NCBI GenBank assembly: GCA_017935045.1 | Contig: JAGBIJ010000054.1 | Location: forward strand, 1-39,973 | DNA length: 39,973 bases | Source of the DNA: Muribaculaceae bacterium | Lineage (GTDB): Bacteria > Bacteroidota > Bacteroidia > Bacteroidales > Muribaculaceae | Direction: 5' to 3' | Part shown: positions 1 through 6,312 of the stretch, piece after piece | Layout of the letters: each line of letters opens with the position of its first letter | Position numbering within the stretch: position 1 is the stretch's first letter | Program-made: the position numbers and the translations under genes | The notes under the pieces: generated by a model | The model's input: the letters and a program-made list of their open reading frames with translations, nothing else | The model's database searches: none | Told to the model about the DNA's origin: nothing

Positions 1-142
1 AGCTACTGCTCACTAAACCTCGCCAAGATACAATCATCAACATTTATTCGCTCTTATAATTTTGTTATTCAATAAATTATGTAACTCGACATATCATTCC
101 TAATATTTAAGACAATTCATCTTCATTCATATTTATTGTTCC
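1..142. other. AT-rich non-coding left edge
   Basis: No gene is visible. A -7-like TAATTTTG sits at 57-64 without a convincing -33 element at the right distance. It could start a short transcript running rightwards into the repeat and terminator at 143-213. The short open frames here lack family resemblance. Confidence 0.4.
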
Positions 143-275
143 CTCCGGGGTCACAATGGTATCCGGCAAAACGGAGAAGAACGCTGAAATCGCTTGATTT
201 TCAGCGTTCTTTCTTTTTGTCTTCATGGCTGAATGATGCATTCCGTGCGGTACTGCCGTGTGCAATTCGTGGACA
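143..275. repeat. left flanking repeat (copy A) of the accessory island
   Basis: Bases 143-168 are identical to 3747-3772. They are followed by the same hairpin-terminator (180-213 versus 3783-3817) and, at the same general distance, by the motif CGTGTGCAATTCGTGGACA (257-275; compare 3862-3880). The two copies form an imperfect direct repeat of about 135 bp on either side of the ATPase, HEPN and HicAB genes. This resembles the ends of a cassette or integrative element, but no recombinase is encoded here. Confidence 0.65.
180..213 (+). terminator. intrinsic terminator in repeat copy A
   Basis: AACGCTGAAA (180-189) pairs with TTTCAGCGTT (199-208), followed by a T-rich tail. The same hairpin recurs in copy B. 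Confidence 0.6.
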
Positions 276-637
276 TCGCTTTCCGGGTGCTTTTTGCACA
301 CGATTGATGGGATGCCCTCGTTAAACGCTAATAATCAGAGCTTTCAACCGATAGGAAACGTACAAAAGTGGGGTTATGAACCTAAAACGGGGCAAAAACA
401 GCGATTGGAGAGCCAATCGTTTCAATGATATTCATAACGTAACACCGCATTTTGTTTTGACGAAAATCTGGTAAATTGGAACGATGAAACCAAAATGCGT
501 GCTGATTATGCTATGCACAAGCATAGCGTGCAGTCACGTTTTTCCTACTAAGGCAATACCAGAGCCGTCACTGAGAAGCGTGAATTACACGCTTTTTTTA
601 TCAATACCTTATGTTTTACTGAACAAAATAAGTTCTA
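276..637. other. non-coding stretch with several hairpins
   Basis: No convincing gene. Perfect small inverted repeats are present: CGATTGG/CCAATCG (402-419), GCATTTTG/CAAAATGC (about 452-498), and GCTATGC/GCATAGC (510-527). It ends in an intrinsic terminator at 577-600. It may be the decayed end of a mobile element or the body of an untranslated transcript. Confidence 0.35.
577..600 (+). terminator. intrinsic terminator upstream of the ATPase
   Basis: AGCGTG, a 5-base loop, CACGCT, then seven T residues. It would stop transcription entering from the left before the ATPase promoter. Confidence 0.6.
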
Positions 638-683
638 TTTTATTCAATACAACGGTTTGATTGAATAAAAATCGCTATATTTG
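638..683 (+). promoter_or_regulatory. operator-promoter of the DUF4143 ATPase
   Basis: A perfect 11-bp inverted repeat, TTTTATTCAAT (638-648) and ATTGAATAAAA (660-670) with an 11-base spacer, lies just upstream of the -7 box TATATTTG (676-683). The -33 element is poor (TTTG 656-659, 16 bases away), so a protein bound to the inverted repeat may control initiation. A copy with the same spacing occurs on the minus strand at 17639-17684. Confidence 0.65.
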
Positions 684-702
684 CAGTCTAAAACAGACTG
701 TA

Positions 703-1941
703 ATGAAAACAACTATATTCAATCAGCGGGCCGAGCGAGACGAATTGTTGTCGCGCCCTTATCAGAAACGGCGTACTAAGTATGACGCTGATGAACTTTT
801 GCAGAATCCGCTTATAAAACTTATAACCGGGCCTCGTCGCGTAGGTAAATCCGTTTTTGCCCTGTTGATGTTGCAAGGCAAGAATTTTGCCTACCTCAAT
901 TTTGACGATAATCAGTTGCTTGAAAAATGGGACGAGGATTTGGCAATGTCAGCACTTGATGATGTCTATCCCGATTATGACTTCATGCTGCTCGATGAAA
1001 TTCAGAATCTGCCGGATTGGGATTTGTGGGTAAGCAAACTATACCGTCGTGGAAAGAATCTGATAATAACCGGCAGTAATGCCAAGATGTTGAGCAGTGA
1101 AATGGCGACTGTCCTGACGGGGCGTTATCTCCAGATTGAGATGTTGCCTTTCAGCCTTGACGAAACCATGAGCTGGAAAAACATCAGCCCTGACCGAAAG
1201 GAACAGGCGGCACAGGCAATAATGCTGGCTGATGACTATATGCGAAACGGCGGGTATCCTGAAACAATCGCTGCCCGTAGCATAACCAAAAGCTATCTTT
1301 CCACACTGTTTGATTCAATCCTGCTGAAAGATGTCGCACAACGTCATAAAGTAAGGAACACTACTGACCTATACAACCTTGCCACATATCTGTTGTCAAA
1401 CTTCTGTAATCCGATTTCTGCCAATGAACTTGCCGGAGAACTGGGTTTGTCAAGTGTGGCAACTACAAAAAAATTCTGCGACTATCTCAACGAGCCTTAC
1501 CTGTTCTTCTATTTGCCACGCTTCAACAACAAGTTGAAACTGATGAACAAGGCTCCGAAAAAGGTATATGTCGTTGACAACGGTTTTGTGCAAAGCACAG
1601 CGTTCAATCTAAGCGAAAACCTCGGCAGACTGCTGGAAAACCAAGTCTTTGTGGAACTCCTAAGACGTGGCTACATCCCCGGTAAAACGCTGTTCTATTA
1701 CCGCACCCGCAACGATAAAGAGATAGATTTTGTCACCCGTAAAGGCGCAAAAGTAGAGCAACTGATACAGGTCTGCTACGATATGACCTCCGAGAAAACC
1801 CGCAAACGAGAACTCGACGCCCTTACCGAAGCTGCTGAAGAACTTCATTGCGACAATCTCCTTATCATCACTAACTCGCAAGAAGAAAAAATCGAGTGGA
1901 AACGAACCGCAATATTGGTGACATCAATACAAAAATTCTGA
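703..1941 (+). CDS. AAA_14/DUF4143 family ATPase
   Basis: A 412-residue P-loop ATPase of the type common in Bacteroidales accessory DNA. Walker A is GPRRVGKS (about residues 43-50) and Walker B is in DFMLLDEI (about 93-100). A sensor-like ITGSNAKML follows, and the second half matches DUF4143, with a late EIDFV motif reminiscent of restriction-fold nucleases. The physiological role of this family is not settled. An upstream TTG (661) would add 14 residues, but it lies before the -7 box TATATTTG (676-683), so the ATG at 703 is the start, with a leader of roughly 15 bases. The HEPN gene follows after 23 bases and may be co-transcribed. Family call is firm; function is not. Confidence 0.9.
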   Translation: MKTTIFNQRAERDELLSRPYQKRRTKYDADELLQNPLIKLITGPRRVGKSVFALLMLQGKNFAYLNFDDNQLLEKWDEDLAMSALDDVYPDYDFMLLDEIQNLPDWDLWVSKLYRRGKNLIITGSNAKMLSSEMATVLTGRYLQIEMLPFSLDETMSWKNISPDRKEQAAQAIMLADDYMRNGGYPETIAARSITKSYLSTLFDSILLKDVAQRHKVRNTTDLYNLATYLLSNFCNPISANELAGELGLSSVATTKKFCDYLNEPYLFFYLPRFNNKLKLMNKAPKKVYVVDNGFVQSTAFNLSENLGRLLENQVFVELLRRGYIPGKTLFYYRTRNDKEIDFVTRKGAKVEQLIQVCYDMTSEKTRKRELDALTEAAEELHCDNLLIITNSQEEKIEWKRTAILVTSIQKF

Positions 1942-1964
1942 TAATAAACTAATTGAAATAGAAT

Positions 1965-2810
1965 ATGAATAGTTTTACATACGAGATTCCAAATGAAGAT
2001 GGATTCTTTAATGCAGTTATGACAGTGTTATGCAACGATCCTAAATATAGTAATAACAATTACTATAATATCTTACGAGATGGATATTGCGAGATTTCTG
2101 CGACAAGTAGTTACTCTCAAAGAAGATGGGATGCTATGTACACTATTGTGAATTTCTATATTCCTCAAGATAAATTTGGTGCAATTGCTTCCAATATTGC
2201 TGATATTAAAGAAGTTTTACTAAAAGTGAGCAGGTCAGTAATGCCTCCAAATGCAGGCTATGATGTTATGGAGATTAACATTTCTCCTAATTTAAACACC
2301 ACAAGAAATAACATTTTAGACGAAGTTATTATTGCTACAGACCAAGCTAAATTGGATATTCTTTCGGACGAAATTAAGCAGAAAGGTAAAGAAATGTCCG
2401 AATTATATGTGACGCTTTATTGTATCGAAAATTCATTGCGTAACTTTATTGATACTACCCTCTCAAACGCACTTGGAGAAAATTATTTTCCTCTTATAGC
2501 TGTTCCATCAGATATTGCAAAAGGAATTAGTACAAGGAAAAAAGAAGAGAAACAAAATAAGTGGTTACCACTTCGTGGTGATAAAGACATTTATTACTTA
2601 GATTTTATAGATTTGGCCAAGTTAATTCAAAATAACTGGGAGTATTTTAAAACGTATTTCCCAAGTCAAGGGTGGATATCAACAAAGATAGATGAGCTTT
2701 ACAAGGTTCGATGCTTAATTGCACATAATAGCTATGCTGGAGACGATGAGAAAGATATGGTTGCCCTGTATTACAAACAGATTGTTAAACAAATAGGAAA
2801 CCATAAATAG
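1965..2810 (+). CDS. HEPN-domain protein, possible RNase (Swt1-like C-terminus)
   Basis: 281 residues, noticeably more AT-rich than the genes around it, which suggests recent acquisition. The C-terminal half is helical and carries RCLIAH (R-x4-H), the metal-independent RNase motif of HEPN domains, in the setting ELYKVRCLIAHNS. The segment starting SELYVTLYCIENSLRNFI resembles the Swt1-type HEPN fold. The N-terminal 130 residues match nothing I recognise. HEPN proteins are usually toxins or defence effectors acting on RNA. Its position just downstream of the ATPase and upstream of HicAB, inside repeat-bounded DNA, fits that. Activity is inferred from the motif only. Confidence 0.55.
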   Translation: MNSFTYEIPNEDGFFNAVMTVLCNDPKYSNNNYYNILRDGYCEISATSSYSQRRWDAMYTIVNFYIPQDKFGAIASNIADIKEVLLKVSRSVMPPNAGYDVMEINISPNLNTTRNNILDEVIIATDQAKLDILSDEIKQKGKEMSELYVTLYCIENSLRNFIDTTLSNALGENYFPLIAVPSDIAKGISTRKKEEKQNKWLPLRGDKDIYYLDFIDLAKLIQNNWEYFKTYFPSQGWISTKIDELYKVRCLIAHNSYAGDDEKDMVALYYKQIVKQIGNHK

Positions 2811-2974
2811 GAATAATTACGGCTTAACAAACTTTTATGGTTTAAATCCTTGCTGCCGACTGCCACATCGTTATTCCGAAAAACGCTCTTTCCCCGCACC
2901 ATCACGAACTTTCCTATTCACAGATTTGGTTTGCAACTAAAATTTAGTTACTTTTGTGCCAAGATTAGAACAGC
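2811..2974. promoter_or_regulatory. hicA promoter region
   Basis: TTTG (2925-2928), a 20-base spacer and TACTTTTG (2949-2956) form a Bacteroidota promoter, giving a leader of about 14 bases before the hicA ATG. The toxin-antitoxin pair can therefore be transcribed independently of the HEPN gene. Confidence 0.6.
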
Positions 2975-3229
2975 ATGGGAACAAAAGAAAAACTGATAGC
3001 CCGGTTCTCGACTCTCCCCAATGACTTCACATGGGAGGAAATGAGGCGTCTGCTTGTTGCTTTGGGATACATTCCGGGCAACAAGGGTAAAACATCCGGC
3101 TCTCGCGTGATATTCAAGGGAGAAGGCAAGAAGCCGATAATGCTTCACAAACCTCATCCGGGAAATATCATCAAGGGGTACGTTATGAAACAGGTTTATG
3201 ATTATCTTAAAAACGAAGGACTGATATGA
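2975..3229 (+). CDS. hicA: HicA family toxin (mRNA interferase)
   Basis: 84 residues, normal length for HicA, a small dsRBD-fold RNase that cleaves mRNA when not bound by HicB. The typical pattern is visible: an N-terminal helix, TWEEMRRLLVALGY, then GKTSGSRVIFKG, and the conserved IMLHKPHPG with its histidines before the closing helix IIKGYVMKQVYDYLKNEG. The position usually occupied by the catalytic histidine in the strand after the glycine loop reads SGSR, so the LHKPH histidines should be examined. The stop overlaps the hicB start by 4 bases (ATGA), a normal toxin-first arrangement. Confidence 0.85.
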   Translation: MGTKEKLIARFSTLPNDFTWEEMRRLLVALGYIPGNKGKTSGSRVIFKGEGKKPIMLHKPHPGNIIKGYVMKQVYDYLKNEGLI

Positions 3230-3564
3230 ATACATTAAAATATAAAGATTTTATCGGCTCGGTGGCATTCAGCGAGGCTGACGGCGTATTCTTCGGTAAA
3301 ATCGAGGGTATTGACGGACTTGTGAACTTTGAAGGAGAAAGCGTAGCCGAGCTTACCAACGCCTTTCACGAGGCGGTGGATGATTACCTTGCCTATTGCG
3401 CCGAGGAAGGCATCGAACCCCACAAAAGCTATTCCGGCTCACTTAACGTGCGCCTTACTCCTGACATACACAGCCGCGTGGCATATCTTGCCAAACAAGC
3501 AGGAGTATCAATAAATTCTTTCATTCGTACTGCCGTCGAAAAACAAATTGCAGCCATGCTCTGA
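3226..3564 (+). CDS. hicB: HicB family antitoxin
   Basis: 112 residues. The N-terminal half has the degraded RNase-H-like HicB fold (YKDFIGSVAFSEADGVFFGKIEGIDGLVNFEG, then AFHEAVDDYLAYC). The C-terminal segment LNVRLTPDIHSRVAYLAKQAGVSINSFIRTAVEKQI is a ribbon-helix-helix DNA-binding domain. Such proteins neutralise HicA and repress their own operon. It overlaps hicA by 4 bases. A good promoter for a separate transcript begins 29 bases downstream at 3593. Confidence 0.88.
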   Translation: MNTLKYKDFIGSVAFSEADGVFFGKIEGIDGLVNFEGESVAELTNAFHEAVDDYLAYCAEEGIEPHKSYSGSLNVRLTPDIHSRVAYLAKQAGVSINSFIRTAVEKQIAAML

Positions 3565-3592
3565 TGATATGATATTTTAACGCCATACATGC

Positions 3593-3622
3593 TTGGTAAT
3601 CGGCGAAAAAGCATTAACTTTG
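3593..3622 (+). promoter_or_regulatory. strong promoter with no following gene
   Basis: TTG (3593-3595), a 19-base spacer and TAACTTTG (3615-3622) match the Bacteroidota consensus closely. No coding region follows on the plus strand. The next clear signal is the terminator at 3783-3817. Confidence 0.6.
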
Positions 3623-3627
3623 CAATA

Positions 3628-3817
3628 CCCCGATGGAATAATGGGGAAGAACATTGAAATAGTGTCGTGTGCAATTCGTGAACAACGGATATGACGGCAT
3701 TGCAATATTCTGAAAACCACTTAGTTACAACGATATATCCCGACTCCTCCGGGGTCACAATGGTATCCGGCAGGATAATGCGAAACGCTGAAATCACTTG
3801 ATTTTCAGCGTTTTTTT
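3628..3817 (+). ncRNA. candidate small RNA, about 190 nt, in repeat copy B
   Basis: Bounded by the promoter at 3593-3622 and an intrinsic terminator. The 5' end can form a CCCC/GGGG hairpin (about 3628-3645). The RNA contains the attachment-like motif at 3666-3684 and the module at 3747-3772, which is identical to 143-168. No open frame on this strand looks real. On the minus strand both copies encode a matching peptide pattern (LPDTIVTPE), so a short coding tail is an alternative reading. Confidence 0.4.
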
Positions 3818-3880
3818 ATTTGTGTCAGGATGGATGAAAAGTGCATGGAGTGCAGGTGTGCCGTGTGCAAATCGTGAACA
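3665..3880. repeat. right flanking repeat (copy B) with two attachment-like motifs
   Basis: CGTGTGCAATTCGTGAACA occurs at 3666-3684, and a one-base variant with A for T occurs at 3862-3880. The motif at 257-275 in copy A is the third. Between the two lies the shared module (3747-3772) and the hairpin terminator. A perfect inverted repeat, AATCGTGGACA and TGTCCACGATT (about 3886-3911), follows immediately. Confidence 0.6.
3783..3817 (+). terminator. intrinsic terminator in repeat copy B
   Basis: AAACGCTGAAA (3783-3793) pairs with TTTCAGCGTTT (3803-3813) and runs into a T tract. It is homologous to the terminator at 180-213. Confidence 0.65.
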
Positions 3881-4199
3881 CTCCGAATCGTGGACATTTT
3901 TGTCCACGATTGGATTCTGGAGGCTGTATAGAGTTGTATATCAGGCTAAAGCTCTTCCATCAGGTCTTAAAAAGCCGGTATCCTGAACCTAAAAATACGT
4001 CTCTGAGGCGCGAAGTTTCCGCAAATCAGCGATAATTTAATGTTACCACCTATCGGAAAAACATAAGCTCCAAGCTGAACATCCATTCTATTGCCGGGCT
4101 TGTGATTTATGCAATACTGCATCATTATATCGAAATTGACAGCGCCATACTGCCCGACTGAACGGGCAGCAGACACTTGGCAAGCTCTCATGCGAGGTG
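3881..4199. other. non-coding stretch after the island
   Basis: No gene recognised. It contains the inverted repeat at about 3886-3911 and a hairpin CTGCCCG/CGGGCAG at 4150-4169 just beyond the end of the acetyltransferase gene on the minus strand. The hairpin could help end that transcript but lacks a clear T tract. Confidence 0.4.
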
Positions 4200-4796
4200 T
4201 CATTTACCGGAGCGGAACCGCCGGAGTACTCTGGCCGGCACGCCGCCTATCAGGCAGTCGCCGGTAAATGACTTAGTGACAACCGCGCCGGCGGCCACTG
4301 TCACATTGTCGCCGAGTGTCACACCCCCTAAGATTATAGCGCCGGCGCCTATCCAGCAGTTGTCGCCTATCACTACGGGTCTGGCGTATGTCTTGCAGAA
4401 ATAGGATGCCGGATTACTGTCGAAGTCAGGATTGCGTCTATCCTCCCAGTCGGCCGGGTGGGACGCAGTGTTGATCTGCACACCCGGCGCGATCAGCACA
4501 TTGCTGCCGATACGGATTGTATTGCAGTCAATAAGCGTACAGCGGTAATTGACCGACACATTGTTACCCAGATAGATATTGCAACCGAAACCGCAGATGA
4601 AGCCATCGCCCACCGAGCAGTTGGAACCGACATGTCCGAACAGCTCCTGAAGCATGGCATAGCGTTGCGCCCGCTGGTCGTAGGGTAGCGTATTGTACCG
4701 CAGCATCCAACGCGTGGCGACAGCTTTCATCTCCAGGAAAACGCTGTCATGGCAATCATACGCCTCCCCCGCCATACATTTCTCAAGTTCATTCAT
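4200..4796 (-). CDS. maltose/galactoside O-acetyltransferase-like enzyme
   Basis: A left-handed beta-helix acetyltransferase that would move an acetyl group from acetyl-CoA to a sugar; the true acceptor is unknown. From MNELEKCMAGEAYDCHD the 198 residues match the Maa/LacA/NodL layout. An N-terminal Mac domain (MAGEAYDC, then RYNTLPYDQRAQRYAMLQELFG) is followed by hexapeptide repeats (VGDGFICGFGCNIYLGNN to VVIGDNCWIGAGAIILGG). INTASHPADWEDR contains the likely catalytic histidine. The open frame continues 20 codons upstream to an ATG at 4856, but that segment is the tail of a different acetyltransferase, so I start at 4796. Confidence 0.85.
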   Translation of the reverse strand: MNELEKCMAGEAYDCHDSVFLEMKAVATRWMLRYNTLPYDQRAQRYAMLQELFGHVGSNCSVGDGFICGFGCNIYLGNNVSVNYRCTLIDCNTIRIGSNVLIAPGVQINTASHPADWEDRRNPDFDSNPASYFCKTYARPVVIGDNCWIGAGAIILGGVTLGDNVTVAAGAVVTKSFTGDCLIGGVPARVLRRFRSGK

Positions 4797-4889
4797 AACG
4801 TTGTATTTATCTATTTTCCTGATGACGCGTGCCGGATTTCCGGCCACTATGGCCATCGGCGGGATTTGGCTTTGTATGCAGCCTCTTAG
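4797..4889 (-). pseudogene. C-terminal remnant of a second acetyltransferase, in frame with the next gene
   Basis: Translating upstream of 4796 gives IPPMAIVAGNPARVIRKI, the standard C-terminus of hexapeptide acetyltransferases, yet here it stands at an N-terminus. There is no stop between it and the Maa-like gene. It is cut off on its own N-terminal side at the 5-bp duplication flanking the mobile element. It is most simply the end of a gene lost by deletion or insertion. Confidence 0.7.
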
Positions 4890-5207
4890 AGGGTGTTTAA
4901 TAATAAACGTTAATTATGGGCGACGGATTTTCAGCTAGAATCCGGTTAAGTCGAAAGAGCATAGCGGGCTATGCGACTGAGACGCGGCCGGATTATGGCG
5001 AAAATCCGGCGGACATTAACTATTGTTTTTATATTCAACCCTCATTTATTAATCTTCTTAACTGTATCAAAGTTACTTCCGGACTCGGAATCGCAAATGT
5101 ATTTCGCCCTTTGTCTCAGTCGCATAGCCCGCTATGCTCCCTCGCCTGCATGGCAAAATCCAAGTTGCGATTCCGACCCATAATTAACTTTTATTATTAA
5201 ACACCCT
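4890..5207. mobile_element. MITE-like element, 318 bp, with terminal inverted repeats and target duplication
   Basis: The ends are inverted repeats: AGGGTGTTTAATAATAAA starts at 4890 and its complement ends at 5207. Similarity extends about 31 bases with one mismatch. CTTAG flanks both sides (4885-4889 and 5208-5212), a 5-bp target duplication. No transposase is encoded. Inside each terminal repeat sits a long hairpin with the same core, GCATAGCGGGCTATGC (4959-4974; 5122-5137 in reverse orientation), next to GACTGAGAC. The hairpin stems differ in sequence but each pairs with itself: CGGATTTTC 4924-4932 with 5000-5008, and TCGGAATCGCAA 5085-5096 with 5165-5176. The right end supplies part of the araC-type gene's stop codon. 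Confidence 0.75.
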
Positions 5208-5208
5208 C

Positions 5209-6108
5209 TTAGTTTACCGATAGTGTTCTGTATTCTTTTGGCGTGCGGCCCGTACGCCGCTTGAAGAAGCGGACGAAATGCTGAGGATAGTCAAATCCGA
5301 GCATGTCGCCCACCTGCGTTACCGAGAGGGTAAGGTCGTTGAGAAGTTCCCTTGCCGCGTTTACGAGCCGGTCGGCTATCATATCCTTAGCAGTCGTACC
5401 CGTGCTTGTCTTGACAAGCTCGCCGAAATAGCCGGCCGACAGATTCAGTTGGTCAGCGAAATACGCTACTGTCGGCAGACCCCGCTCTCTGATTTCTTTG
5501 GCAAAATACCGGTCCATCAGAGCGTGAAACCGCTCCATGACTGTACTGTTGATGACCTCGCGGGAGTAAAACTGACGTTCGTAAAAACGCAGACAATAAT
5601 CCAGAAAGACCTCCAGATGCGAGATTATGATAGAGCGTGAGTGACGGTCTATGCTGTGGCTTATCTCCCTTTCTATCAGTGAAAGCACTGCTTCAAGCAA
5701 CTCTACTTCTTCAGCCGACAGATGCAGCGCCTCGTTGCTGCTGTAAGAAAAATAGCCGTATGCCGACATTCTGCCCCCTAAAGCCGTGCGAACCAGAAAA
5801 TCCGGATGAAAGGCAAGCACAGTCCAGCGGGGCTGAATCTGACCCTCCGCCACTACAGTAGTTACCTTTTGGCCCGGAGCAAACGCAGTTACCGACATTT
5901 CATCGAAATCATACTTTGTAAGTCCATAATTCAGCTCGCAGCCCTTGGTCTCCTTAATATAGATGGCGTATACTCCGAACTCGTATGTAGTGGCGCCGGG
6001 TTCCGGCTCGCCGGCATAATGCCCTACGGAAATCATCGGGTGCAGATGTCTGAATCCGTAATAGTCATTGAACCGGTGTATCGTATCGAATTTAACTTCA
6101 TTTGCCAT
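5209..6108 (-). CDS. AraC family transcriptional regulator
   Basis: 299 residues. An N-terminal sensing domain of about 190 residues (MANEVKFDTIHRFNDYYG, then HPMISVGHY) precedes a C-terminal double helix-turn-helix: TVAYFADQLNLSAGYFGELVKTSTG, then LSVTQVGDMLGFDYPQHFVRFFKRRTGRTPKEYR. It is divergent from the exported flavodoxin gene, a common arrangement for a regulator and its target. The -7 box TAATTTTG (6113-6120, minus strand) is only 4 bases before the ATG, so the mRNA is probably leaderless or nearly so. The stop codon lies in the CTTAG duplication of the mobile element. Confidence 0.92.
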   Translation of the reverse strand: MANEVKFDTIHRFNDYYGFRHLHPMISVGHYAGEPEPGATTYEFGVYAIYIKETKGCELNYGLTKYDFDEMSVTAFAPGQKVTTVVAEGQIQPRWTVLAFHPDFLVRTALGGRMSAYGYFSYSSNEALHLSAEEVELLEAVLSLIEREISHSIDRHSRSIIISHLEVFLDYCLRFYERQFYSREVINSTVMERFHALMDRYFAKEIRERGLPTVAYFADQLNLSAGYFGELVKTSTGTTAKDMIADRLVNAARELLNDLTLSVTQVGDMLGFDYPQHFVRFFKRRTGRTPKEYRTLSVN

Positions 6109-6112
6109 GCTG

Positions 6113-6268
6113 CAAAATTACAAATAATCCGCGGTTATGAAAAAATCTGCCTTCAGGATTATATGACCTATTTTTCGGATTTAAGAGACTGTTGCCTTCG
6201 GCCTGAAAAAATGGTCATAACACCCCGAAACAGGGTTTATCTACACATAAAAATCCATACTAATTTTG
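6113..6268. promoter_or_regulatory. divergent promoter region, araC-type regulator and flavodoxin
   Basis: The minus-strand -7 box TAATTTTG at 6113-6120 serves the regulator. The plus-strand -7 box TAATTTTG at 6261-6268 serves the flavodoxin, with only a weak TTTA at 6236-6239 as -33, consistent with a need for an activator. The 140 bases between could hold the regulator's binding sites; I could not identify a specific one. Confidence 0.5.
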
Positions 6269-6312
6269 CATCATCATAACTCCAACTAAGAGACTACTAA
6301 AAAATATAACAG

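Noticed and set aside
143-168. 3' end of a tRNA gene as integration target
   Set aside because: No T-loop GTTCGA or cloverleaf can be formed upstream of either copy.
3429-3797. Minus-strand frame overlapping hicB and the right repeat, sharing LPDTIVTPE with a frame at 107-301
   Set aside because: Most of it is antisense to hicB; the shared part is explained by the repeat and its terminator. Kept as an alternative in the small-RNA finding only.
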